64,000 nucleotides of DNA from Scilla litardierei (taxonomy: Eukaryota > Streptophyta > Magnoliopsida > Asparagales > Asparagaceae): NCBI GenBank assembly GCA_030789695.1, contig CM061139.1:103090037-103154036 (forward strand), given 5' to 3'. The translations under genes and the position numbers were made by a program. The notes under the pieces are model-generated. The model saw only the letters and a program-made list of their open reading frames with translations, was not told where the DNA came from and did not search any database. Positions 10,634 through 21,900 of the stretch are shown here, piece by piece. Position 1 is the stretch's first letter. Every line of letters begins with the position of its first letter.

Positions 10634-11721
10634 GTATACACTATGTTTCATATTTCTAGCTATTAAAAAGCATACATAAACCGAGAAAGAAAATTTTCAT
10701 TGAATTTTCAAAAAAGGTTTTGCAACATTAAGCATACAAAAAAGTACCAAATAAAGAAAAAAGAATACAAGTATAACCTTCAGGCAGTAGGTCCTAAGCA
10801 CGAAGAATCGACTGGATTCTAGGAAGCCAACAAAGGCATATCATTGATGACACCTTCATCTTTAACTTCTTCGACTTCATTGTATGAGAGGTCATTAATT
10901 ATCAGCTTTAATTGCCTTAATGACAATAGACTATTGCTCCGATGAATAATTGATGTAATATTGCATCATCTTGAGTTTGGAAGCTGAGATTTGCTCCTGT
11001 ACAAATAAGCCAATGGAAATATATATAAGCTGGTCGCTATCGTGCCATTCCTGCAGGAAGTGAAGAATTAAGAATACGCACTAGAAGGAACCAGAAAATA
11101 CAAAAGAATGTTTGGTTCACTATCTTTCCCTTCTTTATTACCTTATGGTTCATACATCATTTGAAGTTGGCCTTCTTCAAAGAGGTAGCCAATCTCCTTC
11201 CTCTTACTGTTGGCACCCTTCAATTAATCAATCACATCCATAACCAGGCTAATTGAGTCTTCAAATGCTTTTATCTTTTTGATTTACTAGTTAGTATTGA
11301 GGGAAAATAGTCCAGCAGAATTCTTAATAAATAGGAATTTAGAATGTTTTCCCCTCGTTATAATCCTGAAACCTTTTGAAGAACTATCTGACCTTATTAA
11401 AGCTGTACCACTTTATATTAGCCAATTCAGAATGTAGAACATCTGGTATAAGACTACAAGTGAAAGCTCTACCTTCTAAAGTTAATAGATGATGGTGTGC
11501 ACAATGAGCACCATAAGGAATTGGGGGCAAGCTGTTATAATGTTTCAAAAGTAGTAATAAAAAGTCCAATAGTAGAAAAAGAATCCATTGTTAAAAAATT
11601 GGCGATATACTACAATATGTTCTTCCCACAGTTGGAGATAGTTTTGTCAGCAGAAGGTATACAAAAGGCAAAGCAATTAGTAGAAAGCCTTATGTTCAAA
11701 GTAAGGCATTCTTAATTTTTA
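10634..11721. other. Unassigned sequence, possibly fragments of a decayed gene
   Basis: No transposon motif recognised. On the minus strand a 61-residue frame (11569-11384) contains LPPIPYGAHCAHHHLLTLEG and SELANIKWYSFNKV and ends at a GT that could be a splice donor. Further left are exon-like pieces: ISLVMDVID then LKGANSKRKEIGYLFEEG at about 11175-11265, and EQISASKLKMMQYYINYSS at about 10935-10995, preceded by a TTGTACAG acceptor. On the plus strand 11497-11715 is also open (FFPQLEIVLSAEGIQKAKQL). I do not recognise a family. A pseudogenised host gene is one reading; chance frames are the other. Confidence 0.3.
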
Positions 11722-11726
11722 GTAGT

Positions 11727-13474
11727 TTATCGCTCCTTATTTTACACCTTTTTTTGCATGTTTGCAAGTCATTTTGATCGTCTATATTGCGTTTTTCACG
11801 ATTATTCAATGATATCACGTTGCTTTTCACTATTTCTTATTTTTGTCGGATTTCAGGAAATATGGAGCGATCTGGAGCATAAATGAGATCAAGGGACTTT
11901 CACGCACGTTTGAGCATCACTTTTGACTCTATTGAGGAGCTAGCAGCGCTAGATGATGAGCGAAAGAAGAAGAAGTTCGATAGAATCGACGAGGAGGTGA
12001 GGAGGAGAAGATATGACTCCAGAAACAGCCCACTCGACCGAGCAGACATCTCACTCGACCGAGTGAAGGATCGTACTCAGCCGAGTACAACGGATACAAG
12101 AACGCCTGGAGTCAAAGTCCACTCGGGTGAGTGAATGATCTCACTCGGCCGTGTGAAGAAGTCCACTCGTCCGAGTACGACAGAGTTTTCCAAAGGGGAT
12201 CTTAACCGACTCTCTGAAGTTTAGAGAAGATCAGCAGAAGACTCACTCGGCCGAGTGAGAAATCCCACTCGACCGAGTAAAGAACTCCACTCGGCCGAGT
12301 AGCGCAGAGTGACAGACCCCCGAATCCCAAATGTTTTTGTTTTTCTTTGGGTCCGTCACTCGGCCGAGTGATATGTTCCACTCGGCCGAGTGGCGCAGTC
12401 TACCTTTATCGCGAATTAGGTTTCTGGGCTGCGCCAGGGGCAAATCTGTCAGGATTTTTTGGCCGACTTTGGCTTGTGTTTAAGCTAGTTTTCTTCCTAG
12501 TTATAGAGGAGACCAAAAATTAGTTTTTGAGCACTATTCTAATTGAAATTTTCAGCTGGAGATTGAAGATTGGAAACTTGGTTTGTTCTTTCTATCAAAA
12601 TTTCTTGTTTTTTGTGAATTGTTTTCTCTCAACCATGAATTGCTACGAGTTTTTATTCGTTTATTCTGAGATTGCCATGATTAATTGCGAGTAGTTCCGC
12701 TATTTTAGGGCTTGGAGATGAACCCTATGGATCCGATTTTAGACTTGTGATGAATGAATTAATAAGTTGCTAGGATTGATAGACGGTTGGGTTATGATTG
12801 ATTTACTACGAGTAGCTAGGAATTTCGATCGATTGGGGTTTGCAAGAGATTGGATTTCAATCGATGGGAAGGCCTAGATATTCGATTTAAGTTTATAATC
12901 AAGATTTTCTAGCCTTGGTTTGCAAGAGATTGGACCAAAGCTAGGAATTTTATTATAAATCTATTCTCATATTTTTTTGCAAAAGATTGGACTAATACAC
13001 ACTATCATAACCTAGGTCATAACTCGAGTTTGCACGAGAGTGGGCTCGAGGTGCGATTGGACGTGATGTCGATCTTCATGCTAGCGACTTAGGTTAGAGT
13101 TTGCAGGAGAGTGGGCCCTAATCTAGATTGCTATAGACCGGCAATAGCGCGAGAGCGTGAGCATGGTTCTCTATTCAGTTATGATTAGTTCACCTCAATT
13201 CAAGCCTTGCAACATTGAGATTCACGATTCACAGAGATGAACGAAGATCCATAGTGGGGATTCCCTAGCCCTAGACGCCTTTATTATATAGAATTCAAAT
13301 TGTTAATTGAACGATTGTGACAATATTCTCGAAACCATTCTATTCTACTACCACTAGCTAGGTGATTAAAACACCATCATTTGTCCTTCCTGTGTTCGAT
13401 ACCCGCTCGCCACTACACCGTGCGCTTGAGGTAAGACTACAATTGTTTTTCGGGTGTATATTCGGGCGCGACCA
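11727..13474 (+). repeat. Athila 5' LTR (1748 bp)
   Basis: Homologous along its length to 33975-35545. It starts TTATCGCTCC (partner TGATCGCTCC) and ends GCGCGACCA. It carries the palindrome cluster at 12020-12395 and a TATA-like region near 12475-12485 (partner GTATTTAAGC). It has about 155 bp, around 13010-13165, that are missing from the 3' LTR. Confidence 0.93.
12020..12395 (+). repeat. Cluster of CACTCGGCCGAGTG palindromes in the Athila LTR
   Basis: About ten perfect or one-mismatch copies of CACTCGGCCGAGTG (variants ACTCGACCGAGT, ACTCGGCCGTGTG, ACTCGTCCGAGT), mostly 20-30 bp apart. They lie upstream of the likely transcription start. The same cluster recurs in the 3' LTR (34275-34620) and in the interior (30195-30525). 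Confidence 0.9.
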
Positions 13475-13480
13475 CGTTTT

Positions 13481-13499
13481 TGATGCCGTTACCGGGGAG
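13481..13499 (+). promoter_or_regulatory. Primer-binding site (tRNA-Asp type)
   Basis: TGATGCCGTTACCGGGGAG, six bases after the LTR end, resembles the Athila consensus TGGCGCCGTTGCCGGGGA with a few substitutions. Confidence 0.85.
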
Positions 13500-13619
13500 G
13501 TGACATTGTTTTATTTTCCTCACCCAGCTATATCTCATCTTCTATCCTTCTTTGTGTTTATTTGACGCTCAAATTAACGTACTCTTCCAGATTTTCTAAT
13601 AGAATTTTAAACAGGTAAC

Positions 13620-14273
13620 ATGGGGGACACGATGATGAGAACAGCCTTTAGCCCGCGATATGATGATACCTTTGCAAATCTTCTGAAAGAACTTATGGAT
13701 GAGGTCCGATCTACAGGGGCTTTGGTCATCGACATAGAGGACCCCATTGAACAGCTATTTGCCAGCTTTGTAATTGATCAAGTCTCTCCAAAAGGGACTA
13801 TCGAGGGCAACACCAGTGTTGACATGAGGGATGATAAGTTGTACTTCGAAGTTATCAATACACCTCTGCCCGGAATAAGGGAAGGTAGTGAAGCATGCAC
13901 TAGAGAGGCATGTACTTATGAAGAGTCCATTTGGCATACCGAAGTTCAGGAAAGTGCACTTGACGATCCTCTCTTCAACATTGATGAACGCACTGACCTA
14001 TCTTTTAATTTCAGGTGTGAACCTGAGGAAAATGGTAGTCCCATCGACACTAGAGCAGAGTTTTGCAGCATCTACTCCGATGCACCCTCCTCGCCGAGAA
14101 GCGAATCTGAGTCGACATACGAAAGCCTACTCTTCGAGGGAGAACTGAACACAGATGTGATCGAAGACGCCATGCTTTCACATGAAGAGGAGGTAGGGGG
14201 CACAACGCCCCCTGAGGTAGAACTGAAAGAATTACCTCCTAACTCAAGGTATGCCTTCTTGGGGGTAAACTGA
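13620..14273 (+). pseudogene. Athila protease-RT spacer frame; gag and protease missing
   Basis: A 217-residue acidic frame, about 120 bp after the primer site. Its end (VELKELPPNSRYAFLG) matches the conserved Athila segment directly upstream of reverse transcriptase. Nothing in it resembles a gag capsid, a zinc knuckle or the DLGAS-type protease site that Athila elements carry before this point. Either a large internal deletion removed gag and protease, or this is a lineage that lost them. The frame shifts by one base near 14265, where the pre-RT sequence continues in another frame (LTYTVIVNANLN). Confidence 0.7.
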
Positions 14274-14275
14274 CC

Positions 14276-14840
14276 TACACGGTGATTGTTAATGCTAACC
14301 TCAACCACCACCAACTTGAGAGACTTTTAGATGTCCTTAGGAGCCATAAGGACGTCCTTGGCTACACCATCTCTGACCTCAAGGGAATCAGCCCTAGGCT
14401 TTGTATGCACAGGATCCACCTAGAAAACACTGAAGCCACCTCCATAGAACCTCAAAGGCGGTTAAACCCTAACATGAAAGAGGTGGTTAAAAGGGAGATC
14501 CTTAAACTGCTTTAAGCCGATATCATTTATTCTATTTCTGACAGTAGATGGGTTAGCCCTGTTCATGTCGTCCCTAAAACAGGGGGAAATGACTGTCATA
14601 AAAAATGATAGGGGAGAACCTATATCTACACGCACCGTCACAGGTTGGCGGATGTGTATCGATTACATGAAATTGAATAAAGCCACCCGTAAAGATCACT
14701 ACCAATTGCCCTTCATTGACCAAATGCTAGAATGCCTCGCCAAACATAAATTCTTTTGCTATTTGGATGGGTATTCGGGACTCTTTCAGATTCCCTTACA
14801 TGAAGATGACCAAGAAAAGACTACTTTTACGTGCCCTTAT
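14276..14840 (+). pseudogene. Athila reverse transcriptase, first half
   Basis: Reads the conserved Athila blocks GYTISDLKGISPRLCMHRIH, LNPNMKEVVKREILKLL, SDSRWVSPVHVVPK, GWRMCIDYMKLNKATRKDHY, LPFIDQMLECLA and YLDGYSG. A TAA at 14513-14515 replaces a sense codon after KLL, and a one-base frameshift lies near 14575-14585. The frame ends at 14840 inside the TTFTCPY motif because the Sirevirus inserted there. It resumes at 27166. Confidence 0.9.
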
Positions 14841-15265
14841 TGTTGAATATTGGACTCCCCGGATTTGGTTTTGGATGATGAGCAAACATAAATAATTCAT
14901 GAACTAACAATTTGTGAGCGCAGTATTGGAGATCGTCGCCAATTCCATGAGATTATTCAAAGCGACATCTCAACACTTCCAAAAGCTCGTATTCAAGCCT
15001 AAAGCTTCGTTGAAGCTCATGCAACGCTTTGGAAGTAATGAAGATTCAATCGAAGCTCTCAAAGACCGTTTATTAAGGTTTTATTTATAGTCTTTTAGTT
15101 TCGATTGATAGAATGTTAAGCCTTGAGTATATCTTACGTTTCTATCTTCATTTCGCTCATTTCGTAGCTCTAGGATTCTTGCACTAGTTCACTCTATCTT
15201 CCTCGAAGCGTCGCGCTTCGATTCGGACTTTGTTGTGCATGTTAGTTGGTACAAGAACAAGTACT

Positions 15266-15793
15266 GACCGACTAGATCACAATCTAGTCGGTCGTCCACT
15301 GTTCTTGGACCGACTAGTTTCAGTCAGTTAAATCTTTAATCTTTACTGTTTACAGTTAGTCGGTCTACGTTGACTCACCGACCGACTAGTTTGTGAACTA
15401 GTCGGTCAGTGATGCTTCTTTGACCGACTAGTTGTGATTTACTGTACATGCCAAATTTCTCCTAAGCTACTGTTTACCGTTAGTCGGTCTAAGAACGTTT
15501 GATGACCGACTAGTTGACAATCTAGTCGGTCAACTTTTGTTCTTGGACCGACTAAGTTAACTTGCCTTCAGACTATGTTGTTTTGCCTCTTAGTCGGTCT
15601 ACGTTCATTGACTGACCGACTAGTTGTGAAACTAGTCGGTCAGACAGTGTTCTTGGACCGACTAGTTTTCTAGGTCTGAAATTCTATCTCTTCTCAGATC
15701 TGCTCTTAGTCGGTCCATGCTTTGTGACTGACCGACTAGTTGATGAACTAGTCCGTCAGTGAATATTCTTTGACCGACTAATTCACTCAGATT
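15266..15793 (+). repeat. Array of 28-bp palindromes (GACCGACTAG...CTAGTCGGTC), ~115-bp period
   Basis: Five full inverted repeats start at 15266, 15380, 15504, 15614 and 15730, each with 10-bp arms GACCGACTAG / CTAGTCGGTC around an 8-base centre. Spacings are 114, 124, 110 and 116 bp. Half-sites (GGACCGACTA and TTAGTCGGTCTACG) sit between them in a regular order, so the unit is a ~115-bp tandem repeat built from one palindrome and two half-sites. The last palindrome has one arm mutated (GTCCGTC) in this LTR but not in the 3' LTR copy. The array ends about 45 bp before the TATA box. Confidence 0.95.
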
Positions 15794-15835
15794 TCTTTCC
15801 GTTGGAGATTGACCTAACTTATGTTTTTGGGTTCC

Positions 15836-15843
15836 TATAAATA
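15836..15843 (+). promoter_or_regulatory. TATA box of the Sirevirus LTR promoter
   Basis: TATAAATA in the context GTTCCTATAAATACG, just downstream of the palindrome array. The identical site in the 3' LTR is at 26419-26426. Confidence 0.8.
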
Positions 15844-16584
15844 CGAACCTAGGTCATTTCTATCTTCAATAGAGCTGCCATTAAGAGATTCATTGAGCCC
15901 CAAAAGAGATAGCCATTCTCCCTCAAATCTAAAGCTCTCTTCCTCACAAGAAAGCCATTCTCTCTCATTTCTAGATCTAGAGAGAAGCTTGTTCTTGGTG
16001 AGCTCTTCAAGCTATTGCTTGATCCAAGTCTCCAACTCTTCCCTAGGCACCCATTGCTGCTCATTTCCTTGGTGCTAGGGCTTGGTGACTTCATCTTCCT
16101 CAAATCCTTCATTCCACCTATTGGGTAAGAAAAACTCAAGGTATAGGATTTTGTGGTAAGAGTATTTATTTCATTTAAACTCTTTATATTGCTTATTGGC
16201 TCTCTCGGTTGTGAGAGAAGTTTGTGATCCCGGGTTGTGGGATTCACTTTGCCATTGCATGTATGATTTGATCTTGTGAAGGTTTTTCACAAGATATTCA
16301 TAGTGGAAATCTTGAGTTAGGGTTTCTAACTCAAGTATCCGGAGGGGATCCGGGTGGTTGGGACGTAGGATCACCGGGAACAAGTCGGGGAGACTTGGGT
16401 GGATCCGAACCCATTAACATCGTTTGTTAGCTTTGTTTATTTCATTGTTGTCAATCAATTTAAGCTTCCGCAAATTGATTTGGTGGTTGTTTGCAATTTA
16501 ATTTGGAATTATACGCCTTATTATTTTAAAGTACTATTCACCCCCCCTCTAGTACTTGTGCAGTAGCTGGTAGGGCATTACATT

Positions 16585-16597
16585 TGGTATCAGAGCC
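16585..16597 (+). promoter_or_regulatory. Primer-binding site (initiator tRNA-Met)
   Basis: TGGTATCAGAGCC begins two bases after the 5' LTR end, the standard copia primer site. Confidence 0.97.
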
Positions 16598-16609
16598 AGA
16601 TTCTCAGCT

Positions 16610-18850
16610 ATGTCTGCCAACGACAACAAGACCGTGCGTCCACCTTCCAACTATGACACCTTCAGGAACCGTGAAGGAGCATCTTCCGTGATGGAAGGAC
16701 ATTCCTCTACGAGGCCTCCATTCTTCAACGGTACCAACTACGGGTACTGGAAGTGTCGGATGGAAACCTTCCTCCGAAGTGCATCTTTATGGAGAACTAC
16801 AATGAAGGAGTATATTGAACCCGAAGAAGAAGATTTTGAGAAATGGACTACCGCGGAGGTCGCCGCGGAGGTAAGCAATGCCAAGGCAATGAACGCCTTG
16901 CAATGTGCATTGGAGCCCGAGGATTTCAATAAGATATGCACATGTAAGAGTGCATATCAAATTTGGAACTCCCTCCTCATTCTACACGAAGGGACGAGTA
17001 GGGTAAGAGACTCTAAACTCGTAGTCGTAACCAAAGATTACGAAATGTTTCATATGCAACAGGGCGAGAAGATGAAAGAATATTACGCTCGTTTCGTTGA
17101 TATAATAAACGAGTTAGAGGCCCTCGGCAAGATCTACACTCAAAAGGAGAAGTGCTTAAAGCTTATTGAAGGACTTCCCTCTTCTTGGGAAAAACGTACC
17201 TTCGCCATCGAGGAAGGTAATGACATGGACAAATATACCGTAGTTCAACTAATGGGTACTTTGATGTCATATGAGGTACGCAAAGATAGCAAGGTGAAGC
17301 TACAAGAAAAGATGAAGTCATATTTGAACCTAGATGCGCCTAAGAAAAAGGCGATTGCATTCAAGGCGGCTTCATCCACCTCTACCGATGATGAGAACTC
17401 GGAAGAAGAAATGGACATGGAATCCATTGCACTCATGGCAAAGAAGTTCAATCGCTTCTTCCGAAAGGGTAACTTCAAACACAAATCTAAGTTTACATCT
17501 ACTAACGCCTCTCCACCTTTGTGCTTTAAATGCAATAAGCCAGGACACATCAAAGCGGATTGTCCTCAAAACAAGCAAAAGGAGAAGTGGAAGGCGCCAA
17601 AGTATGACAAGTCCAAGAAGTACACGAAAGGAAACAAGAAGGGACTTGTCGGAGCTACCTTCACCGACTCCGAGGATTCCTCAAGCGGAGAGTCGGACGA
17701 TGAGCACGTGGAGCAAGCACACATGTGTTTCATGGCAAGAGAGGAGCACGATCAAGGATCCTCCTCTTCCGATGATAGTGATGAAGAAAGCGATGAGGTA
17801 ACGATGGATGATCTTAGGGATGCTAACACTCAACTTTGGTCAAAATATACTAAGTTAGTAAATAGATATACTAAGGTAAAAGATGACCTAGCTAGCATTC
17901 AAACATCGCCTAAGACTATCATCACCAACAACGACACCGTTGTTGAAGAGTTAAGAAAAGAGATAGTAAATCTCAAATCTAAACTTGAACATGTTAGCAT
18001 TGAGGATGCGGAAGAACATGAGATAGCGGATTTAACTTCTCAAAACTCGACTTTGAGTATTGAGAACGAGAATCTTAAATCTCGTGTTTATGTGCTCACT
18101 TCGCAAATATCCACTTTGGATACTTCCTTGCGTTCTCTCAAAGAGAAATATGAGGACACATTGGGCCGAATCAACAAATTCAACAAGGGTAAAGGCCATT
18201 TGGATAATATCCTAAAAGATTTACTTCCGGCCAAGCACCACATTGGCTTGGGGTATATGATGGGAAATTCTTCCAAGTCGGTCACTACCTTTGTTAGGCC
18301 AACTTCCGAAGCCTCAACGAGTGGGAGCAAACACTCTATTGGTAGTTCATCTACCAATGGTGCTTCCACCTCGTCCGCACCCTCTTTCGGAAAGAAACCC
18401 ACATTGGGTGGACCTCCAAAGAAGGGGCATGCTTATATGTACACCAATTCCATGCCACGTAGGAACACACGTCCTACTCCACCATCTCACACTTATGATG
18501 ATTTTTATGCAACACATTCTCGGGCACGTGCACACCAAGTGAGACACCCTCACGCACGTGTTCCCACACATGCATATGTACACCCACCTCATCATATGAA
18601 TAATTCTCGTCGTGCACCATTCCATCATGTCCCGTATGCCTATCCACAACATGCATCACGTAGAAATCAACGTCGCATGCATGCACCCAATAGGATGATG
18701 GCTCCCAAAGTTTTCACGATTTGGAGCCCAAAGGACACAAGCATGGACGAAAAACAAATATATATGAATGCTTATTTTTCGGATGTTGTGCATAGTAAGA
18801 ATTATGTGGGGAAGTCTAAGTCCACTTGGACTTGGCTTCCAAAGGTCTAA
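16610..18850 (+). CDS. gag: Sirevirus Gag (746 residues)
   Basis: Structural protein of the retrotransposon particle. The N-terminal part (about residues 35-240) is a UBN2/copia-type gag: FFNGTNYGYWKCRME, MKEYYARFVDIINELEALG and LIEGLPSSWEKRTFAIEEG. A zinc knuckle CFKCNKPGHIKADC lies at residues 305-318 with all CCHC ligands. Residues about 340-410 are acidic and Ser-rich, about 410-560 look like a coiled coil (KYTKLVNRYTKVKDDLASIQ), and the tail is Ser-rich, then His/Arg-rich. The ATG is 12 bases after the primer site. The frame ends with TAA at 18848-18850. The protease lies further on in the same reading frame, so normal Gag-Pol expression would need this stop, and a TAG at 18902-18904, to be bypassed or to be mutations. 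Confidence 0.95.
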   Translation: MSANDNKTVRPPSNYDTFRNREGASSVMEGHSSTRPPFFNGTNYGYWKCRMETFLRSASLWRTTMKEYIEPEEEDFEKWTTAEVAAEVSNAKAMNALQCALEPEDFNKICTCKSAYQIWNSLLILHEGTSRVRDSKLVVVTKDYEMFHMQQGEKMKEYYARFVDIINELEALGKIYTQKEKCLKLIEGLPSSWEKRTFAIEEGNDMDKYTVVQLMGTLMSYEVRKDSKVKLQEKMKSYLNLDAPKKKAIAFKAASSTSTDDENSEEEMDMESIALMAKKFNRFFRKGNFKHKSKFTSTNASPPLCFKCNKPGHIKADCPQNKQKEKWKAPKYDKSKKYTKGNKKGLVGATFTDSEDSSSGESDDEHVEQAHMCFMAREEHDQGSSSSDDSDEESDEVTMDDLRDANTQLWSKYTKLVNRYTKVKDDLASIQTSPKTIITNNDTVVEELRKEIVNLKSKLEHVSIEDAEEHEIADLTSQNSTLSIENENLKSRVYVLTSQISTLDTSLRSLKEKYEDTLGRINKFNKGKGHLDNILKDLLPAKHHIGLGYMMGNSSKSVTTFVRPTSEASTSGSKHSIGSSSTNGASTSSAPSFGKKPTLGGPPKKGHAYMYTNSMPRRNTRPTPPSHTYDDFYATHSRARAHQVRHPHARVPTHAYVHPPHHMNNSRRAPFHHVPYAYPQHASRRNQRRMHAPNRMMAPKVFTIWSPKDTSMDEKQIYMNAYFSDVVHSKNYVGKSKSTWTWLPKV

Positions 18851-18904
18851 TCCCTTGGACCCAATGACCTTGGGTACCATGATATGAAACTTATCTATCT
18901 TTAG

Positions 18905-21900
18905 GTACTCAAGGAAAAGAAAAAGAAAAGGAGCAATAAATTTAAATTTAGCTCCAAAGGGAATTGGATACTCGATAGCGGGTGCTCCAAACACATGACG
19001 GGTGACGCTCGATTGCTCTCCGGAGTGGTTCCCATTGTGAATGGAAACCGCGTCGTATTTGGAGGCAACGAGAGCGGAACCATCATAGGTGTTGGTAATG
19101 TCGGTAACCCTTCTAAACCATTAATTAGTGATGTGTATCTTGTTAGTGGTTTAAATCATAATCTTATTTCAATAAGTCAACTTTGTGACAAAGGTTACAA
19201 AGTTAGCTTTGCGAAAGGATTGTGTCATATTTTAAGAAAGGATAATGAAAAATTATTATTTTCCGGAACTCGTCGTAAAGACATTTATATTTTGGATCTT
19301 CCTAAGTCATATGAACAATGTCTCGTTGCCAACACAAGTGAACAACACTTATGGCATCGACGCTTTGGACATGTGAACTTTGGAACACTATATAAGCTTT
19401 CAAAATTGAATTCTATTAAAGGTTTTCCGAAGCTTGTTTTTGAAAAGAAAAGTTTTTGTGATTGTTGTCAACGCGGCAAGCTTCCTAAATCTTCATTTAA
19501 ACCTAAGAAAAGCATCTCTACAAAACGGCCACTAGAGCTATTACATCTAGATTTATTTGGGCCAACTAGAGTAGCTTCCTTAGGAAATGCAAGGTATGGA
19601 CTTGTCATCGTAGATGACTATTCAAGATTTACTTGGGTATTTTTCTTGTGCAATAAAAATGAAGCTTTTGAAAACTTCACAATTTTTGTTAAGAAAGTAC
19701 AAAATCTCTTAGGAAACACCATTGTCACTATTCGTAGTGATCATGGAGGTGAATTTGAGAATGAGTCTTTTGAGACATTTTGTGATGAAGTTGGTATTAC
19801 TCACACCTTCTCTTTCCCTCGTGCACCGCCTCAAAATGGTGTAGTTGAGAGAAAGAATAGGACGCTAGTGGAGTGTGCTCGCACTATGCTTGATGATAGC
19901 CAACTTGGCCATCAATTTTGGGCGGAAGCGGTACACACCGCTTGCTATGTGTTTAATAGAATACTTTTGAGGCCCGGCACTAAACAAACTTGTTATGAAT
20001 TGTTGTTTGGTAGGTTGCCTCAAGTTAAACATTTTCGTGTTTTTGGTTCGAAATGTTTTATTAAGAACACATATGGTAGTTTGGACAAATTCGATCCGAG
20101 ATCCGATGAGGGGATTTTTGTGGGATATTCTTCGCGTAGCAAAGCCTACCGGATATTCAACAAACGAACCTCGACGATCGAGGAGTCGCTTCATGTCTCA
20201 TTTAATGAAGGATTTGTTCCAACTAGAAGTTCAAATGATAATGATTCTATGGATGTTTTATGTGATTCATTTGATAATTCTAAGTCTATTGATTCTATTG
20301 AGACTAACCCGACTAATGAAGTTGTTGAGAATGTTCCAAGTGATCAAGGTATTCCCAAGCGACTTCATGTCATTCGCGACCATCCCCATGAGCAAGTAAT
20401 TGGCAATATTCAAGATAGTGTCAAGACAAGATCACAAGTTCACCACTTCGCCAATTGTGCCTTTGCCTCATCAATAGAGCCAAAGAATATAGTTGAAGCA
20501 TGCGAAGATAGTGCTTGGATACTTGCCATGGAGGAGGAGCTCATTCAATTCGAGAGGAATGAAGTGTGGGAGCTTGTTCCATTGCCTTCGAAGAACCACA
20601 CCGTCATAGGGACAAAGTGGATTTTCAAGAACAAAACCGACGAAAACCAAGTCGTCGTCCGGAACAAAGCTCGGTTAGTAGCTCAAGGCTATCGACAAGA
20701 GGAAGGTATTGATTTCGAAGAATCCTTCGCTCCGGTAGCTAGATTAGAATCAATTAGATTACTTTTGTCTTTTGCATGCCATAAGAATTTTAAATTATTT
20801 CAAATGGATGTTAAAAGTGCTTTTTTAAACGGAGATGTCGTTGAGGAAGTTTACGTTTCTCAACCTCCGGGCTTCATAAATGAAAAATTTCCAAATCACG
20901 TTTTTAAACTAAAGAAAGCTCTTTATGGTTTGAGACAAGCTCCTCGAGCTTGGTATGATCGCCTAAAGAATTTTCTTTTGGATTTGAATTTTAAAATGGG
21001 CGAAGCCGATTCAACTCTTTTTGTTAAGCATGCGAATAATGATATTTTATTAGTACAAATTTACGTTGATGATATCATTTTCGGTGCTACTAACTTCACT
21101 CTTTGCGAAGAGTTTTCTAATGTTATGAAGGAACAATTTGAGATGAGCCACATGGGCGAACTCAAATATTTCTTAGGACTCCAAATTCGCCAAATGAACG
21201 ATGCAATCTTCATCCACCAAACGAAGTACACGTGGAGTTGCTAAAGCGATTTGGAATGGAGAATACCTCCGGGAAAAAGACTCCAATGAGCACGACTACG
21301 CATCTTGACAAGGATACGGGCGGTAAGGATGTAGACATTCGTTTATATCGAGGTATGATTGGTAGTTTGCTTTATCTTACCGCAAGTAGGCCCGATATTA
21401 TGTTTGCCGTATGTATATGTGCTCGTTATCAGTCTCAACCTAAGGAGTCTCACTTAGTAGCGGTAAAGCGTATTTTTCGCTATCTAAGTTACACTTTAGA
21501 TTTTGGATTACTTTATCCGAGATCTAGCACATATGAGTTAATCTCATATAGTGATGCCGATTATGCGGGATGCAAATCCGACAGGAAAAGTACTAGTGGC
21601 ACTTGCCATTTTATAGGAAATTCTCTTGTCTCTTGGTTTTCCAAGAAGCAAAATTCCGTATCACTTTCAACCACCGAGGCGGAATATATTGCCGCCGGTG
21701 CCGCGTGTGCTCAAGTTCTTTGGATGAGACACACACTTAAAGACTTTGGTATAAATTGTGATACTTGCCCTATCATGGTTGACAACCAAAGTGCAATATG
21801 TCTTTCCAAGAACCCGGTACATCATTCCCGTTCGAAACACATAGATGTCCGCCACCACTTTTTAGATGACCATGTTGCTAAAAAGGACATCATTCTAGTG

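Larger units (their letters stand above)
14841..16582 (+). repeat. Sirevirus 5' LTR (1742 bp)
   Basis: Starts TGTTGAATATTGGACTCCCC, ends GGTAGGGCATTACA. It carries the palindrome array (15266-15793), a TATA box at 15836-15843 and the CACCCCCCCTCTAGTACTTG end motif shared by Sireviruses. Open frames within it (for example 15821-16078, repeated at 26404-26661) are LTR sequence, not genes. Confidence 0.97.

Noticed and set aside
15266..15793. Palindromes with near-regular spacing as a CRISPR-like or terminator array
   Set aside because: Spacers are themselves repeated half-sites and the array sits in an LTR upstream of a TATA box; a regulatory repeat is the better explanation.
15821..16247. Two frames of 85 and 132 residues, repeated identically at 26404-26830
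   Set aside because: They lie wholly inside the two Sirevirus LTRs downstream of the TATA box and overlap on opposite strands; the duplication is that of the LTR.
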